64,000 nucleotides of DNA from positions 2,852,001 through 2,916,000 of the forward strand of contig CP099419.1 of NCBI GenBank assembly GCA_024114885.1. The letters run 5' to 3'. A program made the position numbers and the translations under genes. The DNA is from Septoria linicola (lineage: Eukaryota > Ascomycota > Dothideomycetes > Mycosphaerellales > Mycosphaerellaceae). Under the pieces are notes generated by a model. That model ran no database searches. It was not told the origin of the DNA and was given only the letters and a program-made list of their open reading frames with translations. Below, in pieces: positions 10,991 through 21,644 of the stretch; the stretch's first letter is position 1, and every line of letters starts with the position of its first letter.

Positions 10991-12877
10991 ATGTCGGTAG
11001 CAGCAGTTATCTCACCCGCATTCCGACGAGCTGGCTCTCGTCTTGCAATCTCCGCTCCCTTCAGCGCCAGTCGCTGCTTCACCACCACCACCACCACCAC
11101 CACCAGCATGACGTCCGCTCCTGCCAAACTCCACGGACGCGCCTTCTACGAGTCCATCGGCTCGCCCAAATATGTCGTTGCGCCCATGGTCGATCAGTCC
11201 GAATTCGCGTGGCGACTGCTCACGCGCTCTTTCCTGCCGCCCGAGTTGCGCAGCAGCATTCTGGCCTACACGCCCATGTTCCACGCGAAACTCTTCTCCG
11301 ACAATCCCAAATACCGCTCCAACCACTTTGAGCCTCTCAAGCCGCCCATCACCATGGCACATCCTCCCGACGCGGAGCACTTGAAGACGCTGAGTGAAGA
11401 TGACAAGTACTTGGACGGCAACCCCAAGACGGACCGGCCGCTATTCGTGCAGTTCTGTGCCAATGATCCCGATGTCTTCCTCAAGTCGGGCCAAATGGTT
11501 GCGCCGTACTGCGATGCGGTAGACCTCAATCTGGGCTGTCCGCAAGGAATTGCCAAGAGAGGCAACTATGGTGCTTTTTTGCAAGAGGACTGGGATACCA
11601 TCTACAACCTGATCAATAATCTCCACAAGAACTTGGACGTGCCGGTGACTGCCAAGTTCCGCATACAGGAAACGCGGGAGAAGACGCTGGAGTATGCGAA
11701 AATGATCTTGTCCGCTGGTGCGAGTATCATCACAGTGCACGGCAGACAGCGGCATCAGAAGGGCCATGAGACTGGCCTTGCTGACTGGGCTATGATCCGC
11801 TACTTACGAGAGCAGCTACCCAAAGACACTGTCATGTTCGCGAATGGCAACATCTTACAGTATGGCGATGTGGACAAATGTCTCGAGGCGACAGGTGCAG
11901 ATGCCGTCATGAGCGCTGAGGGAAACCTGTATGACCCAAGCATTTTTGCACAGGGACCGCCTGCTGGAGAGGAAGGTAGAGAGTATTGGAGGGGAAGAGA
12001 CGGCAAAGGCGGCTACAGAGCAGATGCAGTCCTGAGGAGATACTTGGACATCATCCACAAATATGTGCTGAATCAAGAACCACCGCAACGAGAAGAGTTG
12101 TTTCTTCCCTCGGATGCACAGCCCGACGAGCCAGCAGTCTCCTCGACTACTCTCAAGAGGAGCGCCGAAGACTCTGCGCCGGGCCAAGCCCCCACGAAGA
12201 AGCAAAAGCGTGAGGCCGCCAAAGAGAAGAAGAAGAAGAATGGTGCAAAGCCCGAGAAGTGCACCAATGCCAACCTTACAGCCATGCAGCCGCACTGCTT
12301 CCACATTCTGAGATCGCTCGTCAGCTCTCATCACGACGTGCGGGATGCTTTGGCACGATGTAGAGCTGGCGATATCGATGCGTACGAGAACGTACTCAAA
12401 TTGACCCAGATGGCAGTGAAAGAAGGGCTTCTGGCGTACGAGAAGGACCCTGCCCAATTTGAGACTCCGAGCGTCACTGACGACGAAGGTGCTGACCCTG
12501 AGCTATCCAGTACTGCGGCTGTCAGACGCTGTAAGCGTCCGTTCTGGGTCTGTCAGCCATACGTCAGGCCATTGCCAAAGGAGGCGCTGGAGAAAGGCAG
12601 TTTGCAATTGAGCAAGAAGGACAAAGCACGACTTGCAGCGGAGCAGGCAGAAAAGGAGAAGGCTGGAGTCTCGGGCGATGGACATGTCGGGGTGGTCATG
12701 ACAACAAAAGTGAAAAATGCCACAAACGGCAGCGAAACAGAAAACGGCCCCGCTGCCAATGAGCATATCAGCACAAACGGCGGCGCAGCGAGCGTCGATA
12801 TTGGTAACTCCACTCATACTGCTGACGGCACCGAGGAGAGAACAGAAATTCCCAAAGAAGGAATGGTGTCAGGATGA
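10991..12877 (+). CDS. DUS1: tRNA-dihydrouridine synthase 1
   Basis: Intronless, 628 aa from the ATG at 10991. Dus1 reduces uridine to dihydrouridine at D-loop positions 16/17 of tRNA, using FMN and NADPH. Visible features are VVAPMVDQSEFAWR at the barrel start, the catalytic motif LNLGCPQGIAKRGNYGAFL with Cys183, VTAKFRIQ, the VHGRQRHQKG loop and FANGNI. The N-terminal 39 residues (SVAAVISPAFRRAGSRL..., no acidic residues, then a Thr run) resemble a mitochondrial presequence. A second ATG at 11108 would give a 589-aa form without it. A Lys-rich insert (KKQKREAAKEKKKK, near residue 405) and a long hydrophilic C-terminus are extra to the minimal fold and could serve nuclear targeting or RNA binding. 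Confidence 0.92.
   Translation: MSVAAVISPAFRRAGSRLAISAPFSASRCFTTTTTTTTSMTSAPAKLHGRAFYESIGSPKYVVAPMVDQSEFAWRLLTRSFLPPELRSSILAYTPMFHAKLFSDNPKYRSNHFEPLKPPITMAHPPDAEHLKTLSEDDKYLDGNPKTDRPLFVQFCANDPDVFLKSGQMVAPYCDAVDLNLGCPQGIAKRGNYGAFLQEDWDTIYNLINNLHKNLDVPVTAKFRIQETREKTLEYAKMILSAGASIITVHGRQRHQKGHETGLADWAMIRYLREQLPKDTVMFANGNILQYGDVDKCLEATGADAVMSAEGNLYDPSIFAQGPPAGEEGREYWRGRDGKGGYRADAVLRRYLDIIHKYVLNQEPPQREELFLPSDAQPDEPAVSSTTLKRSAEDSAPGQAPTKKQKREAAKEKKKKNGAKPEKCTNANLTAMQPHCFHILRSLVSSHHDVRDALARCRAGDIDAYENVLKLTQMAVKEGLLAYEKDPAQFETPSVTDDEGADPELSSTAAVRRCKRPFWVCQPYVRPLPKEALEKGSLQLSKKDKARLAAEQAEKEKAGVSGDGHVGVVMTTKVKNATNGSETENGPAANEHISTNGGAASVDIGNSTHTADGTEERTEIPKEGMVSG
11081..11104. repeat. (ACC)8 microsatellite in the DUS1 leader
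   Basis: Eight perfect ACC units encode a Thr run just before the second possible start codon of DUS1. Trinucleotide repeats vary in length without breaking the frame. Confidence 0.9.
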
Positions 12878-13782
12878 AATGCTCTCGTGACAATTTTGAG
12901 CAAGCACAGGTACGGTACCGCCTGAGCTGTCTTGCTACAAGTTTCCGCGCATCTTCAGCTCGTGGTCGAGCACTCTACTTCTGAGTGTCTTGTCCTTGTG
13001 CAGCATGTGCTAGCACACTGAGCAAGCACGAAAGTGACTGGCTTGTTCATGTGGAACATTGCTAGCTCTTTTGGGAGGTAGGCACGTCTTCATCTCTTTC
13101 CCTTTCGAGCAAGTTTCTGCATCAAGCTCAGCACAAGGGTCAAGTCCTCCAGCCTCGAGCCTGTTCGATGTCCACGAATCATGTCTGCCATCACTTCAAG
13201 CTCAAGCCTATCTCGCCTCTCCCGATGGATAATCAGCTATTTACACAGCATACACCACCAGATGTGGCTCGAGAAAAGCCTTTCACTGGGCCTTTCATGC
13301 CGTGAGTAGTCATGCAGAAACTCGAGGGCTGTATAGTAGAGGTGCGGCGGCCGTAGCGAAGGTGTCGATACCTCGGGCGCTGCAAAATCGACATGCACAC
13401 GCGAAAGGCGAAGCTAGAAATTGTATGGTTATTTCTCTTGCCGAAGTAGTTGCGCGAGCGGTGAACGAAGACAGAGAGAAATTCAAGACACTAAAACCCA
13501 TTCCCGACGGAAGCACTGAAGTGTTTATGGTTAGCTTTTCTCACTCAAAAGCTCAAATATGGCAAGTCATGGTCGTATTGCCTGGCCATCATCGAGCGGC
13601 CGCAATGCCCACACATGAAAAAGAAACAGATCTGGCACTATCGATCCAAGCCGATCTGACTAAACAACCAGATATGCTACCCTTGTTAAGTTGTCGAATA
13701 CAAAAGCCATCAAGGTCTCCCATTCTAGACCTCCTGCTTCAACTGCTCGTTCCTTGAACAACGCGCTTTCCGACTCAGCAAC
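12878..13782. other. Intergenic, upstream of the secreted NTF2-like gene
   Basis: About 900 bp. An upper-strand frame open from a GTG at 13302 to 13757 (151 codons) has no domain, no ATG start and no signal peptide, so it is not called. The last part should hold the promoter of the gene at 13783. Confidence 0.4.
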
Positions 13783-14378
13783 ATGAAGTCCTTCTCATTC
13801 CTCACCACCGCGTGCCTCCTCGGCCTCGCCCACTCCGTCGATGACTCCCTCTACGCCCCAGGTCCTGGCGTCGAGCCTGCTTTCAGAGCCTACTTGAACG
13901 AGTACGAAACACCATCATACCAGTCCTTGTCAGTCTACACAATCAAACTAACATAGTTTGTCACTCTAGACTCTACGCTCAAGCCGAAGACCCAGCTTCC
14001 ACGTCCACTTTCACCGACTTCTTCACCTCGGACGGCAAGCTCATCGTGCGTGGAACGACCGCCGTCGGTGCAACGGACATACTCGCTCTCAAGAGACAAC
14101 TGCTTCCAACTGCCGGTAACAAGCACTGGAACCACGTCCAGAACGTAACAACAGTGGACTCGGACACCGATGCACAGAAGGTGTACAAGGTTTTGGGAGT
14201 TCTCGAGACGACGTATGATGGCGGAAACTGCTCGAGGGCTTACTACTCCAGCCGCTTTACGGTGGTGAAGGGTGCCGGTGGTGTGTTGGACTTGACGCCG
14301 CGTGTTGGAAACTTGGCTGCGTATGATGATTTTATCATTGAGCCTTTGAGCAGCCCGACGGACATTCCTTGCGAGTGA
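13783..14378 (+). CDS. Small secreted protein, NTF2/SnoaL-like
   Basis: Exons 13783-13901 and 13970-14378, with a 68-bp intron (GTACGA...CTAG), giving 175 aa. Residues 1-18 form a signal peptide (MKSFSFLTTACLLGLAHS). The rest has the look of a single NTF2/SnoaL-like fold: FTDFFTSDGKLIVRG, then DILALKRQLLP, then strands HWNHVQNVTTV and RFTVVKG. The mature part contains only two cysteines (NCSR and the last but one residue), which could pair. Many fungi secrete proteins of this type with unknown roles. It converges on the choline-monooxygenase-like gene with 165 bp between stop codons. The fold assignment is from pattern only. Confidence 0.7.
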
Positions 14379-14543
14379 GGTCGTCATGGTGGTGGCGGGG
14401 TGGCAGATACTTTGTGCACCGGAACAAGGTAGCGAATAGATGACGAACAGGCCCGTTGTAATATCGTTGTTTGCTCATACTACATCATTTGATACACCGG
14501 ACGGCCATAACGCTCCAAAACGAAACTCACAATATCCAGTTGC

Positions 14544-15892
14544 TCACCACGCCAAGACACTCTTCTGTGGTCCGCACGCAATGCCCTTGCAAATCTCCAT
14601 ATCCTTCTCACTCATGCCAGAACCACCGAGAACCTTCTGTCGGGCAGGCCAAATCTCCTGACCAGCAGCCTTCTCCTTATCAAAATGCTCCGTAATGACC
14701 TGCCGCACTGAGTTCTGGAAGAACAGAGGGCCCTTTTCCCATCGTGGGTGTAGCTCACCGCTGACAAACACGCCTGCGTTGAGATTCCGTTGTGCTTTAT
14801 CGCAGAGTGCTTTGTCCTCCTTCATCACACGGGCATATGTGTCTGCGATCGTCTTGAAGTCCTCCTCGGAGGAGTGGACGTTGCGGTATACCTCGTACGC
14901 TACGGTCGTTTTCGATGCTGCGACGGGTTGAAAGCGTTGAATCATCATAAAGTGAGGTCTAGTGGCAATGTCAGTGGAGGTTGACGAGAGTGAGGACGGT
15001 AATGGTGGACCTACGATACCGACATCGATGTGTGGGGAAAGTAGTAAGTGCTGTTAACGTCGTAGCCTTTGGCTACCTGTTCTGCTGTCGGTGCCTGATC
15101 GTGCTGAATGTGGCCGTCTTTGCCCTCGCAGTCGTGGCTGTCAATTGTGAGGAACGTGGGTACGTCTGGGTGCGTAGTCTTGCAGTGGTAACATTCGTTG
15201 AAGTTGTCTGATGCGATTTTCCAGTTGTAGTTCGCATCAAGCTCTGGATAAGAGTCAGCATCTGCCGGAGACTGGATTTTGAGAGACATACCGTATGTGT
15301 GGTCCAGCTTGTAATCATCGAAATTGAACTTGCTAAACCTCTCCTGCTCATCAACGCCAGCGAACTCTGCCTCCCAAGATAATTCTGGGGTCTCATCGGA
15401 GTCCATGTTGACCCAGATGAAGCCCTTCTTATCGATATGAACGTGGATCGGGAAGAGACTGTTGGCACTTTTATCAAAGTCGCGCAGCTGATCATAGTCG
15501 GGCGCTTTGGCAAGCTTGCCATTCAGGCCATACGACCAACCGTGATATCGGCACGATAGAATGTTTTTTCTGCCTTCGGACTCCTCGACGACTTGATAGG
15601 CACGATGCCTACACACGTTGTGGAATGCATTTATGTTGTTCTGTCGATCTTGGATAATGACAAAGTCGTAGCCGGCGATAGTATAGCGGAGGAAGTCACC
15701 TGCTTGCTGCAATCGGGAGCGATGCGTAGTGAACAGCCATCTTCTCGAGAATATGGCACGTCGTTCGAGCTGGTACATTTCATCTGTGGTATACCATGCT
15801 GCTGGAAGGGCTCGCACAGTAGTCTTCTTATCAGGGGCTTGCTGCTTCGTCGAAGTCACCGAATCACGAGCCCAGCTGAATAAGGAAGTCAT
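14544..15892 (-). CDS. Rieske-type aromatic-ring-hydroxylating oxygenase, choline monooxygenase-like
   Basis: Exons 15015-15892 and 14544-14958, with a 56-bp intron (GTAGGT...CTAG), giving 430 aa. Splicing restores SMSVSPHFMMIQRF. The Rieske [2Fe-2S] ligands are Cys94-x-His96 (CRHR) and Cys114-x2-His117 (CRYH). The mononuclear iron site lies in NFNECYHCKTTHPD (His236, His241, with Glu233 before them). This architecture with the WSYGLNG segment matches fungal and plant choline monooxygenase, which makes betaine aldehyde on the way to glycine betaine. A related trimethylamine substrate cannot be excluded. The start is the ATG at 15892; an in-frame TTG upstream is not used. No ferredoxin reductase or betaine aldehyde dehydrogenase gene lies nearby. 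Confidence 0.8.
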
Positions 15893-17266
15893 GTTGATGG
15901 TTCTATCGTCTGAAATGGTAGTTTTCAATCTGATTGTGATGATCTATGTTCAATCCTCATTCCTTAATCACTTATGACAGACGTGATATATATCACACCG
16001 CCATTCGCACGTTGGGAGCGCAGAGCTCGAATGGGAAATCCGCTCCCTTGCTCTGCGACTATGAGCTCCATACAAACAGGCATAGGATCCAGTGCCTACC
16101 TACTTGAAGCGGAAGGAAGGGTAGACCCTGGTGTGTCCCCATGGTCAGCTCACGATTGTAGCACCAGCTGATAGGCATGGTCGATGGCTTCATTGGAACG
16201 TCACACTGGTGGATTTCTGGTGCTTATCGAGTCTGCTGATTCGCTCAGCTGACATGTCTACCACTTCATGGAGGCACTGGTTAGGTTCGAGAACGGGCGG
16301 TGGTTCTGCCGTATGGAAATGCCATATTGGGAAGGTTGTGCCGTGGACGTCGGCCGGAGGAAAGACGACGCCCACAGTGGCTCCTTTGGCTTCTTGCCAT
16401 ATCCGGCAGGATGTAGGCGATGACAAGGAACGGCATCAGAGGAAGTTCTATCTCATTGTTAGACAGCATTGTGCCAGAACGATCTCACGAGGTGGTACGC
16501 GCCGCCTATGGAGTATCAGACGCGTGTTCGCCGGCGTTTTGGGGCGTGAAGACCACCTCAATTGGCATATCCGAGCTCTCTCGTCGATGGTCTACATTGT
16601 AATCGCGATCCGTTCATCGCCATGCAACAGATACGGCTCGAATGTGACAAGTGCTGAAGCGGTCATATTTCGCGTGGTTTCGCTGTAGCGCGTGACGCGT
16701 AGACCTCGCCGGCATGATACGGCAGCGAAGTGCCAAGTCTTGATCTGTCGATGATGACTATCAGATAGCGATTGATAGTCATTTGAGGTGTTTGAGGTTA
16801 CGGCTGTTAGAAGGGAGATGCTGGTGGCAGTGAATCCCATGATTTTGTTGTGCCTTGGCTGCAGAGAGATCTCCACTCTGCCGTCAGCTCTTGCTTCATC
16901 CTGCATCGCCGCTGTAGCCAACTTATCAATTTGTGCTTCTCTAGAGATGTCAATGCAGCCCATTCAATGGATGAGAACAATGAAGATGGCATAAAAGGAT
17001 GTCGGCTATGGTGGTTTCATCACCGCGCTGAGAGAGCTCATTCACCGTCTGATTGAAGTCGGACGCAGCATTTGGCTACGAACTCAACGATCGAACGAGA
17101 AGACTGCCAAGATATAGCACACTGATTCCTTCACTACAGATCACTCCTCCACATCTCTATCGTCTGCCAACCTGGGCAGGCCTCCTACCATCTCCTTCAC
17201 AAGTCCTCATCAGAGCGAGCCGGTCATGTCTATACCAGCCTTACGAATCGATCATTTTGCTCCAAC
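15893..17266. other. Long intergenic region upstream of the Rieske oxygenase gene
   Basis: About 1.37 kb. A lower-strand ATG frame at 16840-16592 (82 codons) starts with a weakly hydrophobic segment (MGFTATSISLLTAVTS), but I cannot show it is a gene. Other frames of 60-185 codons on both strands lack an ATG or any motif. No repeat was recognised. Confidence 0.35.
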
Positions 17267-17617
17267 TCAATTGAACGGAATGTTCTGAATAGCATCACAA
17301 GCAAAATTGCAAGCTCCCTGACCCGGACGACTTCCGACAGCTCTTGCAATACCCTGGCATGCTGCTCTTGCTGGCACAGGGCCAACTCTGGTCGGGAATC
17401 GAGGGCAGATTTGAGCAATCAGAGCATCGGCTCCAGCACGGCAGATGGTCCTGCAGTCTGCAAATTGACGAGCCTCGATCGTGTTATCTTCTGGGGAAGC
17501 TTCCGCAATGGCTTCTGGGTATGGCTCTGCGATAGCTTCGGCTGCTGGCTCGGCTAGTGGAGCTGCAGACACTGTGAGGGTTGCCACGAGGGCGAGGATG
17601 AGAGTCTTCATCTGCAT
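17267..17617 (-). CDS. Small secreted cysteine-rich protein with propeptide
   Basis: Single exon, 116 aa from the ATG at 17617; a second ATG two codons later is equally good. Residues 1-20 are a signal peptide (MKTLILALVATLTVSAAP). A low-complexity acidic stretch follows with the tandem motif AEPAAEAIAEP / YPEAIAEASPE, ending in IEAR. This looks like a propeptide cut after Arg. The mature part, about 65 residues, has six cysteines in the order C-x3-C, C, C, C-x3-C (DCRTIC ... QIC ... AAC ... ACNFAC), enough for three disulfides. Size and layout fit effector-like or antimicrobial-type fungal secreted proteins, but I recognise no family and infer no activity. Confidence 0.7.
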   Translation of the reverse strand: MQMKTLILALVATLTVSAAPLAEPAAEAIAEPYPEAIAEASPEDNTIEARQFADCRTICRAGADALIAQICPRFPTRVGPVPARAACQGIARAVGSRPGQGACNFACDAIQNIPFN

Positions 17618-18650
17618 GCTGTGGGGGATGTCAGCGGATGGCGAGTCGAGCGGATGCTTCAAGGTGGACGAACTTTGTAAAAGGCTTGAGCGATGGTGCT
17701 GTGTGAGGTGAGCTGCGGACGGGTCTGTGTGAACGAGCTGATGATGCCCGAATTGACATGAGCAGGTTGCGGTATTTATGTCTTCGGTCATTCAGCGAGG
17801 CCTCCTAAAATCTGCTCCGCTCCATCACATACTCTCGTGTTGGTGCTGGCACCATGATGGCACCTTCTACTGCGACTGCAGCACTCCAAGTCGTCTGTTC
17901 TCTTGGCCATCGTGTCGCTACCATCGAAAGAACCTCGAAGATCGACAGTCAAGTTACACAGAACGAGGTGACGACCATAGTGCAGAGAGACCAACTCATG
18001 TGCAGGTTCATATCTGGCCTTCACTGACTCATTCGCGCATGAAGACAGTCTACTACGCTCCAGATAGGAAATCGCACACTTGTCGAACAGTTGAAGGTGG
18101 TCGTTGGTAGCACCTAACTTTCGAGTAGGTCTTGCATCTCAGCCTGACGATGTGGCTGTCCTTCAGCCGCTGTTGCCCGGTCAGTGGACCGTGTGGGTTC
18201 GCGATTCAGCACGTGGAATCGCATAGCTGTAGGCCGTGGTCAACGTGAGACCAAGCGAATAAGTCCTTTACACTCTCCCTACTGGTGGAAAGTACGTGTC
18301 TGTGGCTCCGCCACGCTCCAACGTACGAGAGATCGTCGAAGGATTGCTGCAGGTGAAGACGCTGTTTCAAGGACCTCGTCTATCGAGAAATGGTATTGGA
18401 TGTAGAAGCGGACCAAGAGTCCGGTGATGCTCGGCGGCCAAGAGGCGGGGCGATCATAGTGCTCTTCTTGGTAGAGGTGCGTAATACGAGGTATGTGTCT
18501 TGGCCGTGTTCCTGCTGTGCGAGAGATCTGCCCATTTCGCGAATGTTCGGTGAAGTATTCGACTGCCATGTGCTGCTTCAAGAGAGCGGCTTGGATGGTA
18601 ACACATTTATTCATCTGTATGTTCATGTTTGCGTCATATTCTACACATAG
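17618..18650. other. Intergenic, upstream of the cysteine-rich protein gene
   Basis: About 1.03 kb. A weak TATA-like stretch (ATAAATA on the lower strand, near 17773) could serve the cysteine-rich protein gene. No other gene seen. Confidence 0.35.
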
Positions 18651-19679
18651 CTAAGCCATCTCCCGCTGGCTCTTGGCCATCTCGCTGCGTCCCTTGATGA
18701 ATTTTGTCAAGTCTCCAACTGGCAAAGCGACTGGGAAGTCGACAGATTCGAGGATCATGGAAAACCAGAGATACCAAGCGATCAGGCTGGCAATGAACGA
18801 GAAAGCTCCACCGGCGATTCGAACTGTCGCACTGATTGCAAGCATTCCGTTTGCTGCGTAAAAGTAAGAGGCAGCCAAGCATGGGAAGGTGACCACGAAG
18901 CAGACCAGAATGGCCACCAAGCAGACGTTGGTACGAAGAGCCGCGATCGCATAGAAGATACAGAGCACCATCATCCAGATTAAGAACATGGCGAAGCTTC
19001 GGTAGAAAGCAGCAACGTCGTCTCCATAGCCAGCGATCACGTTGAAGAAAGGAGTGAGAGTAGCACCTGGGGAAAAATTGTCAGTCTCACACATGCCTCT
19101 TTCCTGGACCGCTTTGTACTTACCGAAAGCACCCCAGAAGCCTCCGAAGGTGAAGAATACCACTGCAGGAAAAGTGTTGCCCAGGATCCATTCGCCAATA
19201 CCACCAGCGTACAAGAGCACAGCACCGAGGAAGAAGTATGTTCCAGTGCCTGCCGATGCATTGCCAGTGCCGCCACCGGCACCGCTCCAGCCCATTAACA
19301 TGATCGAAGCAGGTGTGTTGGCGAGGAGGAAGCCACCGAGGGCAATGGGTGTGGGATTACCAAACGTCCATCCTGATCACAGTCAGCATACGAAGCGTGT
19401 CACAAATCAGCCTGCGCTGTTCTAACACGTGCTTAATACTCACGCAGATTGCCAGCGACTGGTGTCTCTGGAGCTAAATAGAGCTTGACGGTGTTAGCAT
19501 GGTTCCCTGTAGCAAATCAGTGCTGGCAGCAGCCAACAGATAGTGATTACCTTCTCAAATTGGGAGGGCGTAGGCTTCAGCTTCTCCAGATGCTCGATCT
19601 GCTCAGCGTGATGCTTGGAGTGATGGATGTCGTCGTAGTTGACGGATGGAGTTGACTCAGGGGTTGCGTGTATAGCCAT
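18651..19679 (-). CDS. ADY2: GPR1/FUN34/YaaH family acetate/ammonium carrier
   Basis: Four exons: 19551-19679, 19444-19483 (40 bp), 19124-19372 and 18651-19066, giving 277 aa. The family signature FGNPTPIALGGF is rebuilt by the second splice and FGAFGATLTPFFNV by the third. Six hydrophobic spans are present. Members move acetate/H+ (yeast Ady2, Aspergillus AcpA) or are linked to ammonium export. The hydrophilic His-rich N-terminus (residues 1-45) is cytosolic. The first intron needs the acceptor TCAAG. A more usual ACAG 23 bases earlier would run into a stop. The symbol names the family's yeast member and does not imply strict orthology. Confidence 0.85.
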
Positions 19680-20847
19680 GTTGCTCGGATCGCGTGGTAC
19701 AACACTTAGGGCACTAGTATTGGGAGAAAATTATGTGCCTAATTGTGGGAGAGTGTATCCTGCTCGATGGGAGTTGACCACGGCGTCGTCGACGGGCTTC
19801 ACAACGCTTATATGGCTAAGAAGACATGAGCTCTAGCATTCAGATCCAATCGAAGGACCGAACAGCTCGAATGCTAAACGGGAGTCGTCGAGTAATTCCA
19901 TGCCCCTGGTGCTCGAGCCACGTTGAGCATCTCCGCAGGCGGCACGATTGACTGGGATAAATCTGGGGACGGGAGACGTGGCTGACGAGGTCGATGTGAG
20001 GCCAGAATACGTGAAGGTTGGTTGGCTGTCGGTATAGTCCGCCGGGTCCAAGTCTTGGAGGCGAATATGGTGAAGCTGTGACGGCAGTGTACCTTATCCG
20101 TCCGCACCGAGACGAGGTTCATGATCGATCTTGTTTTACGTGTATGAGGTCTAATTCTGAGCAACATGAACCGAGTCTGGACTGGGCCAAGTCTCTGAGG
20201 TATATGTCAAGCTTATGGTTCTTTCTCGCGATTGGCTGTACCACACGTGGTAGTGCGCGCGGCTGAACTCTATCAGGATCAAGCCTCACACGTGCTCTCG
20301 TGCAGATCCCTTTGTCCGCGGGCAGCGCCAATAGGCAACTGTAAGCCTTGTTGCGTGTCGTTGTATATTGCTCATTACGGTGCTAGTGGAGCGTGTAGCA
20401 AGAAGGGCTCTGGCAAGGGCTAGCTCTTGTTTTTGAATTCCAGCACTGACCGTCAAATCATGCATCGGACGCATGGAAGCCATGTTGGGGGACGCGTCTC
20501 CTCGATGGACCGGGAATAACAGTGAGCTGGGGTTTGCAGAGACCAACTTCGATTCGAGACTCGTGGAGCGACCAGGTCACTTCGGAACACCAACCACGTC
20601 TGGCGAGAGTGGTAGTTCAATACTGATAGACGGTCATGTGCTGTAGTTGTACCATCGCACTTCTGGCTCAAGTGCTTGCTTCATTGTATATGCACGTACA
20701 TGCACACGAATGTAAGCTCCATTGTCAAGTGTCATACTTAGCCATTGTGCTCTGATCTCAGCAAGGTATCTCATACTCGCGAACAGAAACAGAAGGAGCT
20801 CTCATGTTAAGGCGATGGGACACTCATCCCGAGTGCAACGACCCTCA
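19680..20847. other. Intergenic region
   Basis: About 1.17 kb between the carrier start and the 3' end of the 2EXR gene. Only short frames without motifs occur. It should hold the carrier promoter. No repeat or RNA gene was recognised. Confidence 0.35.
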
Positions 20848-21644
20848 CTACCAGTCGTCTTCATCCCATCCCTCAGACCACGGCGATGGCATGCCTTTGA
20901 GGCCTCGTCGCAGAGCTTTCAGAGCCCGTTCAACCTTCGCCCACGGCAACATATCCATGGTCTCAGCGAGCTTAAAAGCACTGTCGTAAAAATGGAAGAC
21001 ATGGCCCACGGCATCGCCCCTGGTGGGGGTGAGGTTGCCAGGACCCCAGTGATTGGACTTGATCCAGGCGACGAGGTTGTCCCAATTCGGGCTACCCGAA
21101 AACAACATGCTGATGTTGGTATGTTTTGGATGATCAATATTCAGAAGGTGCTCATATCGCGAGGACTGCCGTATGAAGGGCTGGAGGTCAGCCCCATTAA
21201 ATCTTTGGATCTGCAGGTCGAAATTGTTTTCCGCGTAATAAATGCTCGAGGCTTCGTTGCGAACGCGTTTACAGACACCTAAGGCGCGATCATCAGCAGG
21301 TTGTCGATGGCTCCACCACATGACGCTGACATACGGAGCAGACTTGGCTCTCCTGGACCTGTCGAGGTGATTTCGAGGTCGCCAGTGTCGACAAGAGCGT
21401 AGCGGTAGATCCTGTTGCGGACTTCGCCTGGGAGCTTGTGAAGGAAACCGCATTTCTTGCGTTGGCGCGGACGGCGGAAACGCTTCGGTTTGGCTTGCGT
21501 AATCTCGATGGCAGCAGGCTGAGTGTGCTTGGTGGTGTCTTGCTGCGAGATTGGGTCATTCGAAACTTGTTGCTTGAGCTCTGGCTCGACCGCAGTGGCT
21601 GTCTGTGTGGCCTGGATACGGTCAGAAACACTGAACTCTAGCAT
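20848..21644 (-). CDS. 2EXR (F-box-like) domain protein
   Basis: Exons 21335-21644 and 20848-21278, with a 56-bp intron (GTATGT...TTAG), giving 246 aa. The junction joins EPSLLR to VCKRVRNEASSIYY. The pattern FLHKLPGEVRNRIYRYALV, then a strand-rich segment, then LLRVCKRVRNEASSIYYAENNF is the 2EXR type widely expanded in Pezizomycotina. The function is unknown, and a link to F-box-like protein binding has been proposed for the family. The N-terminal 65 residues are polar and basic (KPKRFRRPRQRKK, a likely nuclear signal). The start codon overlaps the stop of an upstream ORF (21638-21757) in a different frame. Confidence 0.75.

Noticed and set aside
11855..12457. 200-codon antisense frame inside DUS1
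   Set aside because: Antisense shadow of a conserved gene. Cysteine- and leucine-rich composition mirrors the Lys- and Glu-rich coding strand.
13302..13757. 151-codon open frame between DUS1 and the secreted NTF2-like gene
   Set aside because: It has no ATG at its start and no recognisable motif. Length alone is not convincing at this base composition.
16131..16688. 185-codon open frame on the upper strand upstream of the Rieske oxygenase gene
   Set aside because: It starts only at GTG, shows no domain or signal peptide, and competes with other frames of similar length in the same region.
16592..16840. 82-codon ATG frame on the lower strand, considered as a small secreted protein
   Set aside because: The N-terminus is only weakly hydrophobic, no promoter element is seen, and no cysteine pattern follows.
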